In this document: one piece after another, positions 32,548-39,207 of the stretch
How the letters are laid out: every line of letters begins with the position of its first letter
How positions within the stretch are numbered: position 1 is the first letter of the stretch
Assembly (NCBI RefSeq): GCF_004342985.1
Contig: NZ_SMBO01000013.1
Location: 1 to 64,000 of the forward strand
Reading direction: 5' to 3'
Length of the DNA: 64,000 nt
DNA from: Novosphingobium sp. PhB57
GTDB lineage: Bacteria; Pseudomonadota; Alphaproteobacteria; Sphingomonadales; Sphingomonadaceae
Program-made: the position numbers and the translations under genes
Notes under the pieces: generated by a model
Seen by the model: only the letters and a program-made list of their open reading frames with translations
What the model was told of the DNA's origin: nothing
Databases searched by the model: none

Positions 32548-32898
32548 CCTACATCCTGCTCCTTGGCGGCGATGGCGGCCTCCTTGCGGTCGGCGCCATA
32601 CTGGCGAGCGGCTAAGATCGTCTCTCATCGAGCGTTCGCCAATTGACAACTGACAATGACGTTTCAGTTATGGGCAATCGGCGCATAAGTTAGTTCGAGT
32701 TTTGAGGCCTGCCGCCCGATACCTGTTTCAATGATCGGCACAAAAGCTGTCTCAGACATCTGCAGAATGCTCCGGCAAGCCGTGCCCCAAACATAAGCGG
32801 GGCAGCCTGCGGCAGCGGTGGCATCCAGATTGGAACGATCGTCCTGGGCAGGATATCGGCCGCCGTTGCATTCTCGTTCGGCGCGAAAAGGGACTTAC
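32548..32898. other. Intergenic region, nothing supported
   Basis: Between the DCC gene and the 3' end of the bicupin gene I see no gene or clear terminator. One AT-richer patch lies at about 32640-32700 (TTGACAACTGACAATGACG) and could be a promoter fragment, but it drives no recognisable gene. Confidence 0.4.
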
Positions 32899-33939
32899 TC
32901 ACGACGGCCGATCCAGAGGATTAACGCGTTCCACGATGAGCGGATCATCAACTGTCGAAGGCAGTGTTGGAAGGGAGCCGGTTGTTACTCCGAACGTCGC
33001 GGCGAGAACTTCGCGCGAGATCGAAGACGTCGATGTGCGGTAGCCGATGTCCGCGGGCATCGGCTGGTCGAAGAAGACCAGAAAATGAATTTCCTCATCG
33101 CCAATTACCTCGATCTGATGAGGATAGGAACGTGGGATGAAATAAGCATCGCCCGCCTGCAGTTCGTAAGTGTCCACGCTGCCGTCCGGGTCCAGGATAG
33201 ACATCCGCGCGCGGCCCTTGTGGACGTAGCCCATCTCCGCCGTGTTGGGGTGCCAGTGCGGCTCGCGCATGCCGTTTTCGGGGATCAGGATCGAATACAT
33301 CGCCAAGTTCTTCAGAGCCGGCCAGAATTGTGAGCGCGCAGCGTGCGCTGTGCCGTAGGGATGGTCGATCGGCGGAGTCTCGCTGGCGATGCCGAACTTG
33401 TGAGGATCCGGAAACGCCGCGCTTGCGGGGACCTTGGCAGGGCCGTTCCGGTGAACCAGCAGCGCGGACGAGGTATCGCGCTTGAGCGCTGCGAAGTCGG
33501 AAGAGGGCAGGGTGAACGTGTTGCCCAGGACTGCGTCGGTCATTGCCCCGAAGGCGCCATGCAGCGAGAACTCCTCGGGTCGTTCGTGGCTGAAGACGAT
33601 AATAAGTTCGGCATCGACGTCGCCGACGTTCTCGATCGTGTGGAGCGAGCCGACGGTGATGTAAAACATCTCTCCCGCAGAGATCGTGAAAGCGCCGAAA
33701 ACGTCGCCGGTATCGAGCACCGAGACCAGCAGGTCGCCCGATAGGCAGCACGCCAATTCATCGGCATTGGCGTGCCAGTGCGGCTCGCGGATCGCGCCGG
33801 GCGCCAGGACCAGGCGGCGCATCGACATGCCCTTCAGGATGGGAAAATCTTCGCCGTCCGCCCCTCGTACCGATCCGAGGCTGCCTTCGTAGCTTGGCGG
33901 TGTGGTGATCAGCGAACGGACATGGCGGGATGCGGTCAT
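32899..33939 (-). CDS. Bicupin, oxalate-decarboxylase-like
   Basis: This is a 346-residue cytoplasmic protein made of two cupin barrels. Each has a complete metal site. Barrel 1 has REPHWHANADELACCLSG (HxHx4E...G) with the later histidine in SLHTIENVG. Barrel 2 has REPHWHPNTAEMGYVHKG with the histidine in YPHQIEVIG. This duplicated arrangement is that of Mn-dependent oxalate decarboxylases/oxidases. The SENS lid motif of true oxalate decarboxylase is not visible, so the substrate may differ. The ATG at 33939 follows AGGACC. The gene is transcribed away from dps, and the shared intergenic region contains a 17-bp inverted repeat with two CATAC-type motifs, suggesting co-regulation as part of a stress response. 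Confidence 0.8.
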   Translation of the reverse strand: MTASRHVRSLITTPPSYEGSLGSVRGADGEDFPILKGMSMRRLVLAPGAIREPHWHANADELACCLSGDLLVSVLDTGDVFGAFTISAGEMFYITVGSLHTIENVGDVDAELIIVFSHERPEEFSLHGAFGAMTDAVLGNTFTLPSSDFAALKRDTSSALLVHRNGPAKVPASAAFPDPHKFGIASETPPIDHPYGTAHAARSQFWPALKNLAMYSILIPENGMREPHWHPNTAEMGYVHKGRARMSILDPDGSVDTYELQAGDAYFIPRSYPHQIEVIGDEEIHFLVFFDQPMPADIGYRTSTSSISREVLAATFGVTTGSLPTLPSTVDDPLIVERVNPLDRPS

Positions 33940-33999
33940 GGAACGGGTCCTTTCGGAAGAAGTCGAACACGTTCAAAAGCTATGGACTGGCATGCGCCG

Positions 34000-34043
34000 C
34001 GCCTATCCATACCAAGATATGCAAACCTTGGTGTGGATAGGCG
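34000..34043. promoter_or_regulatory. Inverted repeat with two CATAC-type motifs between bicupin and dps
   Basis: CGCCTATCCATACCAAG (34000-34016) and CTTGGTGTGGATAGGCG (34027-34043) form a 17-bp inverted repeat with one mismatch. Inside it lie CATACCAAGATATG (34008-34021) and, on the other strand, CACACCAAGGTTTG (34035-34022). Both match the motif found at 38146-38192 and 35165-35178. The position between two divergent starts fits an operator serving both genes. Confidence 0.65.
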
Positions 34044-34110
34044 GCGATGACGAGACGCGTAATTCTAGGGCATCGGACGGCGCTGTGCCGCCCCGACCTG
34101 GAGAAGCACG

Positions 34111-34638
34111 ATGACCACTGACACCACCACCGTCTCGATCGCCGACCGGTTTCTCGGCACGCCGACCGATCTTGGGACCGACGCGACGCGTGACATTTCG
34201 GCCGGGCTGGCCGGGCTGCTCGCCGACGTGTTTGCACTCTACCTCAAGACCAAGAACTTTCACTGGCACATGAGCGGCCCGAACTTTCGGGACTATCATC
34301 TGCTGCTGGACGACCAGGGCGACCAGATTTTTGCCATGACGGATCCGATGGCCGAGCGCGCCCGCAAGATTGGCGGCACCACCATCCGCTCGATATCGGA
34401 CATCGCCGCTCGCCAGCGCATCCTCGACAACAATGCGGCTTATGTGGAGCCCAAGGACATGCTCGCCGAACTGCACGGCGACAACAAGCAGCTGGTGGCC
34501 GAGATGCGCCGGGTTCATGAACTGTGCGACGAGTATTCCGACGTCGCCACCGCAAGCCTGCTCGAAGTGTGGATCGACGAAACCGAACGCCGCAGCTGGT
34601 TCCTGTACGAAAGCTGCCGTGGCCACGCTATCCGCTGA
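34111..34638 (+). CDS. dps: Dps-family DNA-binding ferritin
   Basis: This is a 175-residue four-helix-bundle protein that stores iron as a dodecamer, uses hydrogen peroxide to oxidise Fe(II) and protects DNA. The first ferroxidase segment is visible in LKTKNFHWHMSGPNF, and the second in FRDYHLLLDDQGDQIFAMTD with MAERARKIGG, the Dps signature with the inter-subunit His and Asp/Glu ligands. The C-terminus WIDETERRSWFLYESCRG is usual for alphaproteobacterial Dps. ATG 34111 has GGAGAAG five bases upstream. It is divergent from the bicupin gene with a shared inverted repeat, and is closed by a good intrinsic terminator. Regulation by the neighbouring FixJ-like protein is proposed from the motif. 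Confidence 0.92.
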   Translation: MTTDTTTVSIADRFLGTPTDLGTDATRDISAGLAGLLADVFALYLKTKNFHWHMSGPNFRDYHLLLDDQGDQIFAMTDPMAERARKIGGTTIRSISDIAARQRILDNNAAYVEPKDMLAELHGDNKQLVAEMRRVHELCDEYSDVATASLLEVWIDETERRSWFLYESCRGHAIR

Positions 34639-34710
34639 GGGATCGAGCGGCGCTCCATCCCCAGGGGCGCCGCCGTGCAAAGAAGTCCGTACCGGACTAC
34701 AAGACGAGAA

Positions 34711-34744
34711 AGGCGCTACCTCGCGGTGGCGCCTTCCTTTTTTG
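34711..34744 (+). terminator. Intrinsic terminator of dps
   Basis: AGGCGCTACC (34711-34720) pairs with GGTGGCGCCT (34725-34734) with one G-U pair over a TCGC tetraloop, followed at once by TCCTTTTTT. It ends two bases before the stop codon of the convergent receiver gene. On the minus strand the stem is followed only by a weak T-tract (TTTCTCGTCTT), so it may act partly in both directions. Confidence 0.85.
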
Positions 34745-34745
34745 T

Positions 34746-35114
34746 TCAGCGGATTGCCGCCTCGATGGCGTCGAGCAGTGAATCCGGATCGACCGGCTTG
34801 GTCAGGAATGCCCGCGCGCCGGCGCCCATCGCCTGTTTTCTGGCGGCATCGGTGGGAAAAGCAGTCATGACGATCAGCGGCACGGCCCAGCCGCGCCGCT
34901 GCATCTCGGCCTGCAGTTCGAGACCTGTCATTTCCGGCATGTGCAGGTCGGTCACGATGCACGCCAGAGCCTCATCTCCCGCTGCCAGCAATTCGCCGGC
35001 GCTGGCGAAGCTGCACGGGGTGATGCCGGTCGATCTTACAAGGCTGTCTATACTCCCTCGAACGCCGGGGTCGTCATCCACGATGGCGATGATGGGGGAA
35101 GCGGGCACGCACAT
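34746..35114 (-). CDS. Single-domain response regulator (receiver only)
   Basis: This is a stand-alone CheY-like receiver of about 122 residues. ATG 35114 is chosen because AGGAG lies directly upstream and the domain starts at once (IIAIVDDDPGVRGSIDSLVR). The frame extends to 35198 but that part is non-coding. The phosphoacceptor is the D of CIVTDLHMPEMTGLELQ, the switch threonine is in PLIVMTAFPTDAARKQAM, and the lysine is in FLTKPVDPDSLLDAI. There is no output domain, so it would signal by protein contact or act as a phosphate sink for the kinases upstream. A CATAC-type motif lies 51-64 bases before its start, overlapping the end of the FixJ-like gene. Confidence 0.88.
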   Translation of the reverse strand: MCVPASPIIAIVDDDPGVRGSIDSLVRSTGITPCSFASAGELLAAGDEALACIVTDLHMPEMTGLELQAEMQRRGWAVPLIVMTAFPTDAARKQAMGAGARAFLTKPVDPDSLLDAIEAAIR

Positions 35115-35164
35115 TTCTCCTGGTTCACATCCCCCAGATGGGCCTGCACCGTGTGCCGCGCCAT

Positions 35165-35178
35165 CATACTCAGATGTT
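35165..35178 (+). promoter_or_regulatory. CATAC-type motif before the lone receiver gene
   Basis: CATACTCAGATGTT matches the first ten positions of the CATACGCAGGTATG motif found at two other promoters in this block. It overlaps the stop codon of the FixJ-like gene and lies about 50 bp upstream of the receiver start. Its right half is degenerate, so confidence is moderate. Confidence 0.45.
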
Positions 35179-35796
35179 AAAGCGGTGAATCGTGTCATCG
35201 CGAATGCCCAGTGTTTCGGCCATTCTCACCAGGTCCGCCAGCGACTGCGCTTCCATCTTGCGCATGACGTTGCCGCGATGGATCTTCACCGTGATCTCCG
35301 AAAGCTCCATCCGCGCCGCGACCTGCTTGTTCATCAGACCGGTCACGACGAGACTCATGACTTCGCGCTCCCTTAGCGTGAGCCGGTCGTAGCAAAGCTG
35401 GAGTGCGTCCGACCCGGCGGCCTGCTCGCGGCGCTCTTCGTCGCGCTCAAGCGCGCTGCCGACGGCGGCAAGCATCTGTTCCTCACGGAATGGCTTGGGC
35501 AGGAAGTCCACCGCACCGGCTTTCATCGCGCGCACGGTCATGGGGATATCGCCGTGCCCGGTAATGAGAACCACCGGAAGCGTTATTCCTTCCGCGACGA
35601 GGCGCTCCTGAAAGTCCAGACCGCTCTGCCCGCGAAGCCGCACGTCCAGGACGAGGCAGGACGCAGTGGTCGGTTTTTCTGCGGCCAGAAATTCCTCGGG
35701 GTTTTGGAACAGCGCCACATCCAGCCCGGTCGAGCGGAACAGGCTGCCCAGCGATCCCAGGATTTCGGGGTCGTCATCGATCACAAAGACGGTCAT
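35170..35796 (-). CDS. FixJ-family two-component response regulator
   Basis: This is a 208-residue DNA-binding regulator. The N-terminal receiver starts MTVFVIDDDPEILGSLGSLF and has the phosphorylation aspartate in SCLVLDVRLRGQSGLDFQ, the threonine in VVLITGHGDIPMTVRAMKAG, and K in FLPKPFREEQ. The C-terminal LuxR-type helix-turn-helix reads TLREREVMSLVVTGLMNKQV, AARMELSEITVKIHRGNVMR. The start overlaps the end of the sensor kinase gene by four bases, so the two form a cognate pair resembling FixL/FixJ. It is the natural candidate to bind the CATAC-type motif at the dps/bicupin, receiver and HWE-kinase/hydrolase promoters. That link is inferred from proximity. Confidence 0.9.
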   Translation of the reverse strand: MTVFVIDDDPEILGSLGSLFRSTGLDVALFQNPEEFLAAEKPTTASCLVLDVRLRGQSGLDFQERLVAEGITLPVVLITGHGDIPMTVRAMKAGAVDFLPKPFREEQMLAAVGSALERDEERREQAAGSDALQLCYDRLTLREREVMSLVVTGLMNKQVAARMELSEITVKIHRGNVMRKMEAQSLADLVRMAETLGIRDDTIHRFNI

Positions 35797-37310
35797 GCTG
35801 CCTCCCTCCCGGCCGCAATGACCGGAAGCGTGAACCGGAAAGTGGCGCCGAGTGCCGCATTGTTCGATGCGACGAGCGTGCCCCCGTGCCGCTCGACGAT
35901 CGAGCGGCAGATCGACAGGCCCATTCCCAGGCCCGTACTCTTGGTCGTGAAAAATGGCGCGAACAGGCTTTCGGGATCGGCGGAAATGCCCGTCCCGCAG
36001 TCACGCACTTCCACGTTGACGGTTGCGCCGGCATGTACCGCCTTGACGCAGAGTTGTCTTTGATCTGCCGGGGTCTCGGCCATCGCCTGCTCGGCATTGA
36101 GCATCAGGTTCATGAGCACCTGCTGGATCTGCACCCAATCGCCTCGCACCAGCGGGAGGCTATCGCCGATGTCGAGCGTAATCGCGACGTCGTTCGTCTG
36201 GAGGTCCCGGCGGAGCAGCGCGACGGTCTCTTCGATCAGGGGGCCCAAGGCCAGCACGTCCTGGCGCGGCTCGACATTGCGGGCCAGGTCGCGGGTGCGG
36301 GCGATCACGTCTGCTGCACGGGTGCCGTTCGATGCGATGTGGTCCAGACAGTCGCCAACCTCTTTCGCATCGGGAGCTTCGCGCGCCAGCCAGCGGCGAC
36401 CGGATTTCGCATAAGTGATGATCGCGGAGAGCGGCTGATTGACTTCGTGGGCGATCGATGCGGCCAGTTGCCCCAGCGTCGTTACGCGCGAGACATGGGT
36501 AAGTTCGGCCTGGGACTGGGCGAGCCGCGCCTGCGTTCGGTTTCGCTCGGTAACGTCGATGGCCATGATGAGTACCCGGCTCCAGCCATCGGCGCCGGGG
36601 GGAACGGTCACGCGCAGGACCACATCGATCGTCTCCCCCGAAGCGGCGAGAAACTGGGTTTCCTCCTCGATCGCCGGATCGCCGCGCACGAGTGCAGCAA
36701 GAATGCGGCCGAGCGTGGCCTCGGCGGCGGGCGTGTGGTGGGGAATGAGCGTGCCGCCGATCAACGCGCTGGCATCGGGCAGGCCGAACAGGCGTCCCGC
36801 AGCGTCATTGGCGGCGCGGATGGTCGCGGTACGGGCGATGTGATCGATCTGCTCTGGCGTTGCGGAGCCGCCATTCGCCAGCAGCGCATGCGCCGTCGAC
36901 CAGTCGCCCTCCCAGATCGGCAGACCCGCCGCATTGAAGATCGTTCGGTAACGCTCCTCCGACTTGCGCTGCTGTTCGGCTACGGCGAGGTTGCGGATGC
37001 TGAGCAGTGTGGCGATCAGGATCGCGATCAGGCTGACAGCAAGCCGCATGGCCGGCGAACCCAGCGGCTCTCCCCCATGGCTGATGAAGTAACCCGCCAC
37101 TGCCATCGCGAGCACGGCCGCACAGGTCGCCAGCATCACCCGGCGGTCATGACTGCGCGAGGACATGACAATGGCAACCGTGTACAAGACGGCAACGGCA
37201 CCCTGAAGAGGGCTCAGAACATCGAGGGCAAAGACGGCGAGCGCCAGCGCCAGCGCCGCCGCGCCGTGGAGTCTTCCCGTCAACCTTCTACCGCCCGCAT
37301 CGTCGCGCAT
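35793..37310 (-). CDS. Membrane PAS histidine kinase (FixL-like)
   Basis: This sensor kinase is about 505 residues long. ATG 37310 (MRDDAGGRRLTGRLHG) is preferred; a GTG at 37439 overlapping the upstream gene is possible. Three to four membrane helices come first (AAALALALAVFALDVLSPLQ, AVAVLYTVAIVMSS, VMLATCAAVLAMAVAGYFIS, LAVSLIAILIATLLS). A PAS domain follows (EERYRTIFNAAGLPIWEGDW through VLIMAIDVTERNRTQARL). The HisKA phospho-histidine is in LGQLAASIAHEVNQPLSAII, the usual FixL-type pattern. The ATPase has N-box NLMLNAEQAMAE, G1 RDCGTGISA and G2 STGLGMGLSICRSIVERHGG. No haem-binding PAS is evident. The signal is unknown. It is coupled to the FixJ-like gene downstream. Confidence 0.88.
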   Translation of the reverse strand: MRDDAGGRRLTGRLHGAAALALALAVFALDVLSPLQGAVAVLYTVAIVMSSRSHDRRVMLATCAAVLAMAVAGYFISHGGEPLGSPAMRLAVSLIAILIATLLSIRNLAVAEQQRKSEERYRTIFNAAGLPIWEGDWSTAHALLANGGSATPEQIDHIARTATIRAANDAAGRLFGLPDASALIGGTLIPHHTPAAEATLGRILAALVRGDPAIEEETQFLAASGETIDVVLRVTVPPGADGWSRVLIMAIDVTERNRTQARLAQSQAELTHVSRVTTLGQLAASIAHEVNQPLSAIITYAKSGRRWLAREAPDAKEVGDCLDHIASNGTRAADVIARTRDLARNVEPRQDVLALGPLIEETVALLRRDLQTNDVAITLDIGDSLPLVRGDWVQIQQVLMNLMLNAEQAMAETPADQRQLCVKAVHAGATVNVEVRDCGTGISADPESLFAPFFTTKSTGLGMGLSICRSIVERHGGTLVASNNAALGATFRFTLPVIAAGREAA

Positions 37311-37429
37311 GATCGCCTCGCGTAGCCCCACGGCCCAGGCGACCGGGAGCATGGCCAAGCTGGACGAGAACGGCCATGATCGCAACGGGTAAGCTGGCAT
37401 GCGTCGCGGGTGGCGGGCGCCCGTCCGTA

Positions 37430-38089
37430 TCAGGCACACAACGTGAAGCGCGTGCCGGGCCGCGCATCCGACCAGCCGTACCGGGCGCCCAGACGATGCG
37501 CCATCGAGGCAATGAACTGACTGCCCAGTCCGCTTCCTTCCGGCGCCGCGCGCGCTGCGCGGCCTCGGCCCCGATCGACCACTTCCAGCACGAAGGCGCC
37601 CATCGGCCTCGCACAGAGGGAGATGTCAACCGCGCCGGGAGAGCCTAGCGGATAGGCGTACTTGCAAGCATTGCCGACCAGCTCAGAGACGATCACCCCG
37701 ATCGAACTGGCCGTCTCGGCCGCGACAATCACGGGCTCCGCCGCGACGCGGATCTGGCGGCCGGCACCAGCATCGCCGCAACCCGCCTCAAGACCTGCGC
37801 CAAGCTGCTCCAGATATTCGCCCAGATCGACCTGCCCGGCCGACCGTTCCCGGCAGAGCTGACGGTGAACCCCGGCGATCGCCGCTATCCGCAGCGTCAT
37901 CGCAGCCAGCACCGCAAGGGCCGCCGGGTCCGCGATCCGGCGCGCCTCAAGCGTCATCATGGCCGCCACAAGTTGCAGGCTGTTGGCTACGCGGTGATTG
38001 ACCTCGTCCATCGCGCTTGGCTCGGGAACGGAGGGAAGCACGGCTACGGCTGCGGTTTCTGGGAAAGCGGCGTGATGCGCGGTGGTCAT
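37430..38089 (-). CDS. HWE/HisKA_2-type histidine kinase, soluble
   Basis: This is a 219-residue cytoplasmic kinase. ATG 38089 (MTTAHHAAFPETAAVAVLPS) has GAGGAAGAG upstream; the open frame to 38263 covers the promoter and is rejected. The phospho-histidine motif is MDEVNHRVANSLQLVAAMMT, and a second helix reads LRIAAIAGVHRQLCRERSAG. The ATPase follows with GVIVSELVGNACKYAYPLGS (N-box) and EGSGLGSQFIASMAHRLGAR (G2). This is the short HisKA_2/HATPase form common in alphaproteobacterial general stress signalling. No sensory domain is present, so it may be controlled by a partner. It heads the four-gene unit kinase-kinase-FixJ-receiver. Two CATAC-type sites lie about 55-105 bp upstream. Confidence 0.85.
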   Translation of the reverse strand: MTTAHHAAFPETAAVAVLPSVPEPSAMDEVNHRVANSLQLVAAMMTLEARRIADPAALAVLAAMTLRIAAIAGVHRQLCRERSAGQVDLGEYLEQLGAGLEAGCGDAGAGRQIRVAAEPVIVAAETASSIGVIVSELVGNACKYAYPLGSPGAVDISLCARPMGAFVLEVVDRGRGRAARAAPEGSGLGSQFIASMAHRLGARYGWSDARPGTRFTLCA

Positions 38090-38143
38090 CGTCTCTTCCT
38101 CGATTGGGTGACCCGCTGATCCCCGATCGCAGTCCGCCGGGCC

Positions 38144-38194
38144 ATCATACGCAGGTATGGGGGCGATCAGGGAGCACCCAAACCTGCGTATGAT
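38144..38194. promoter_or_regulatory. Two inverted CATACGCAGGT sites between HWE kinase and hydrolase
   Basis: ATCATACGCAGGT (38144-38156) and ACCTGCGTATGAT (38182-38194) are exact 13-bp inverted copies. Extended, they are CATACGCAGGTATG (38146-38159) and, on the other strand, CATACGCAGGTTTG (38192-38179), with centres 33 bp apart (three helical turns). They lie between divergent genes and match sites near dps and the receiver gene. Confidence 0.75.
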
Positions 38195-38274
38195 ATCGGG
38201 GCATCCACGCCGCGCCGATATCGGAACGGTCGGACCGGCCCCCCGCCAGTGTCCGCCTGCCAATGGAGGACAAC

Positions 38275-39111
38275 ATGGCTACCATCACGACGAACGACGG
38301 CGTTGAAATCTTTTACAAGGACTGGGGTCCCAAGGACGCGCAGCCAATCGTGTTCCATCATGGCTGGCCGCTGAGCTCGGACGACTGGGATGCCCAGATG
38401 CTCTTCTTCCTGCAGCAGGGGTACCGCGTCGTCGCGCATGACCGCAGGGGCCATGGCCGCTCGACGCAGGTCGGCGCCGGTCACGACATGGATCACTATG
38501 CATCGGACGCTTCCGCCGTGGCCGAGCATCTCGACTTGCGCGGCGCGGTCCACATCGGACATTCGACCGGCGGCGGCGAGGTTGCGCGCTACGTCGCGCG
38601 CTTCGGCCAGCCCCAGGGCCGGGTCGCCAAGGCCGTGCTGGTCAGCGCGGTTCCGCCGCTGATGCTGAAGACCCCGGAAAATCCCGGCGGTACCGATATC
38701 GCCGTGTTTGATGGTTTCCGCAGTGCCCTCGCCGCGAACCGCGCGGACTTTTTCCTCGATGTCGCATCGGGTCCGTTCTACGGCTTCAACCGTCCCGGCG
38801 CCGAAGTTTCGGACGCGGTCATCCGCAACTGGTGGCGCCAGGGCATGAGCGGCAGCGCGCTGGCGCACTATGAGGGCATCAAGGCGTTCTCGCAGACCGA
38901 TCAGACCGAAGATCTGAAGGCCATAACCGTGCCCACGCTTGTCCTCCAAGGCGATGACGATCAGGTCGTGCCCTATACGGATGCAGCCTTGCAGCAGATC
39001 AAATTGCTGCGGAACGGCACATTGAAAATCTATGCGGGCTATCCGCACGGAATGCTGACGACGCACGCCGACATGATCAATCCCGATCTGCTGGCATTCG
39101 TCCGTAGTTGA
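38275..39111 (+). CDS. Alpha/beta hydrolase, cofactor-free haloperoxidase/esterase type
   Basis: This is a 278-residue cytoplasmic hydrolase. ATG 38275 has GGAGGA four bases upstream (an ATG at 38263 is the alternative). The catalytic triad is visible: nucleophile in VHIGHSTGGGE (S97), acid in VLQGDDDQVVP (about D228), base in AGYPHGMLTT (H258). The oxyanion strand is IVFHHGWPLSSDDWD. It matches the non-haem chloroperoxidase group (perhydrolases/esterases with YKDWG and HDRRGHGRS), many of which hydrolyse esters and can form peracids. It is divergent from the HWE kinase across two CATAC-type sites, suggesting stress-dependent expression. The physiological substrate is unknown. Confidence 0.85.
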   Translation: MATITTNDGVEIFYKDWGPKDAQPIVFHHGWPLSSDDWDAQMLFFLQQGYRVVAHDRRGHGRSTQVGAGHDMDHYASDASAVAEHLDLRGAVHIGHSTGGGEVARYVARFGQPQGRVAKAVLVSAVPPLMLKTPENPGGTDIAVFDGFRSALAANRADFFLDVASGPFYGFNRPGAEVSDAVIRNWWRQGMSGSALAHYEGIKAFSQTDQTEDLKAITVPTLVLQGDDDQVVPYTDAALQQIKLLRNGTLKIYAGYPHGMLTTHADMINPDLLAFVRS

Positions 39112-39119
39112 TCGTCGCG

Positions 39120-39145
39120 CCGGCGGCGCAATACTGCGCCGCCGG
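39120..39145 (+). terminator. Perfect 11-bp hairpin after the hydrolase gene
   Basis: CCGGCGGCGCA (39120-39130) pairs exactly with TGCGCCGCCGG (39135-39145) over the loop ATAC, nine bases after the stop. No T-run follows, so it may be a weak terminator or an RNA 3'-end protector between the hydrolase and the downstream FAD gene. Confidence 0.6.
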
Positions 39146-39207
39146 TGGATGATCCTTGGATGACAAGGTGGGCGGCCGGGTTCTGGCCATTGCAAGCGAG
39201 ACGCGAC

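Noticed and set aside
33940..34110. EcfG-type (GGAAC-N16/17-CGTT) general-stress promoter before dps
   Set aside because: GGAAC and a CGTT are present, but the spacing is about 25 bases, too long for the consensus.
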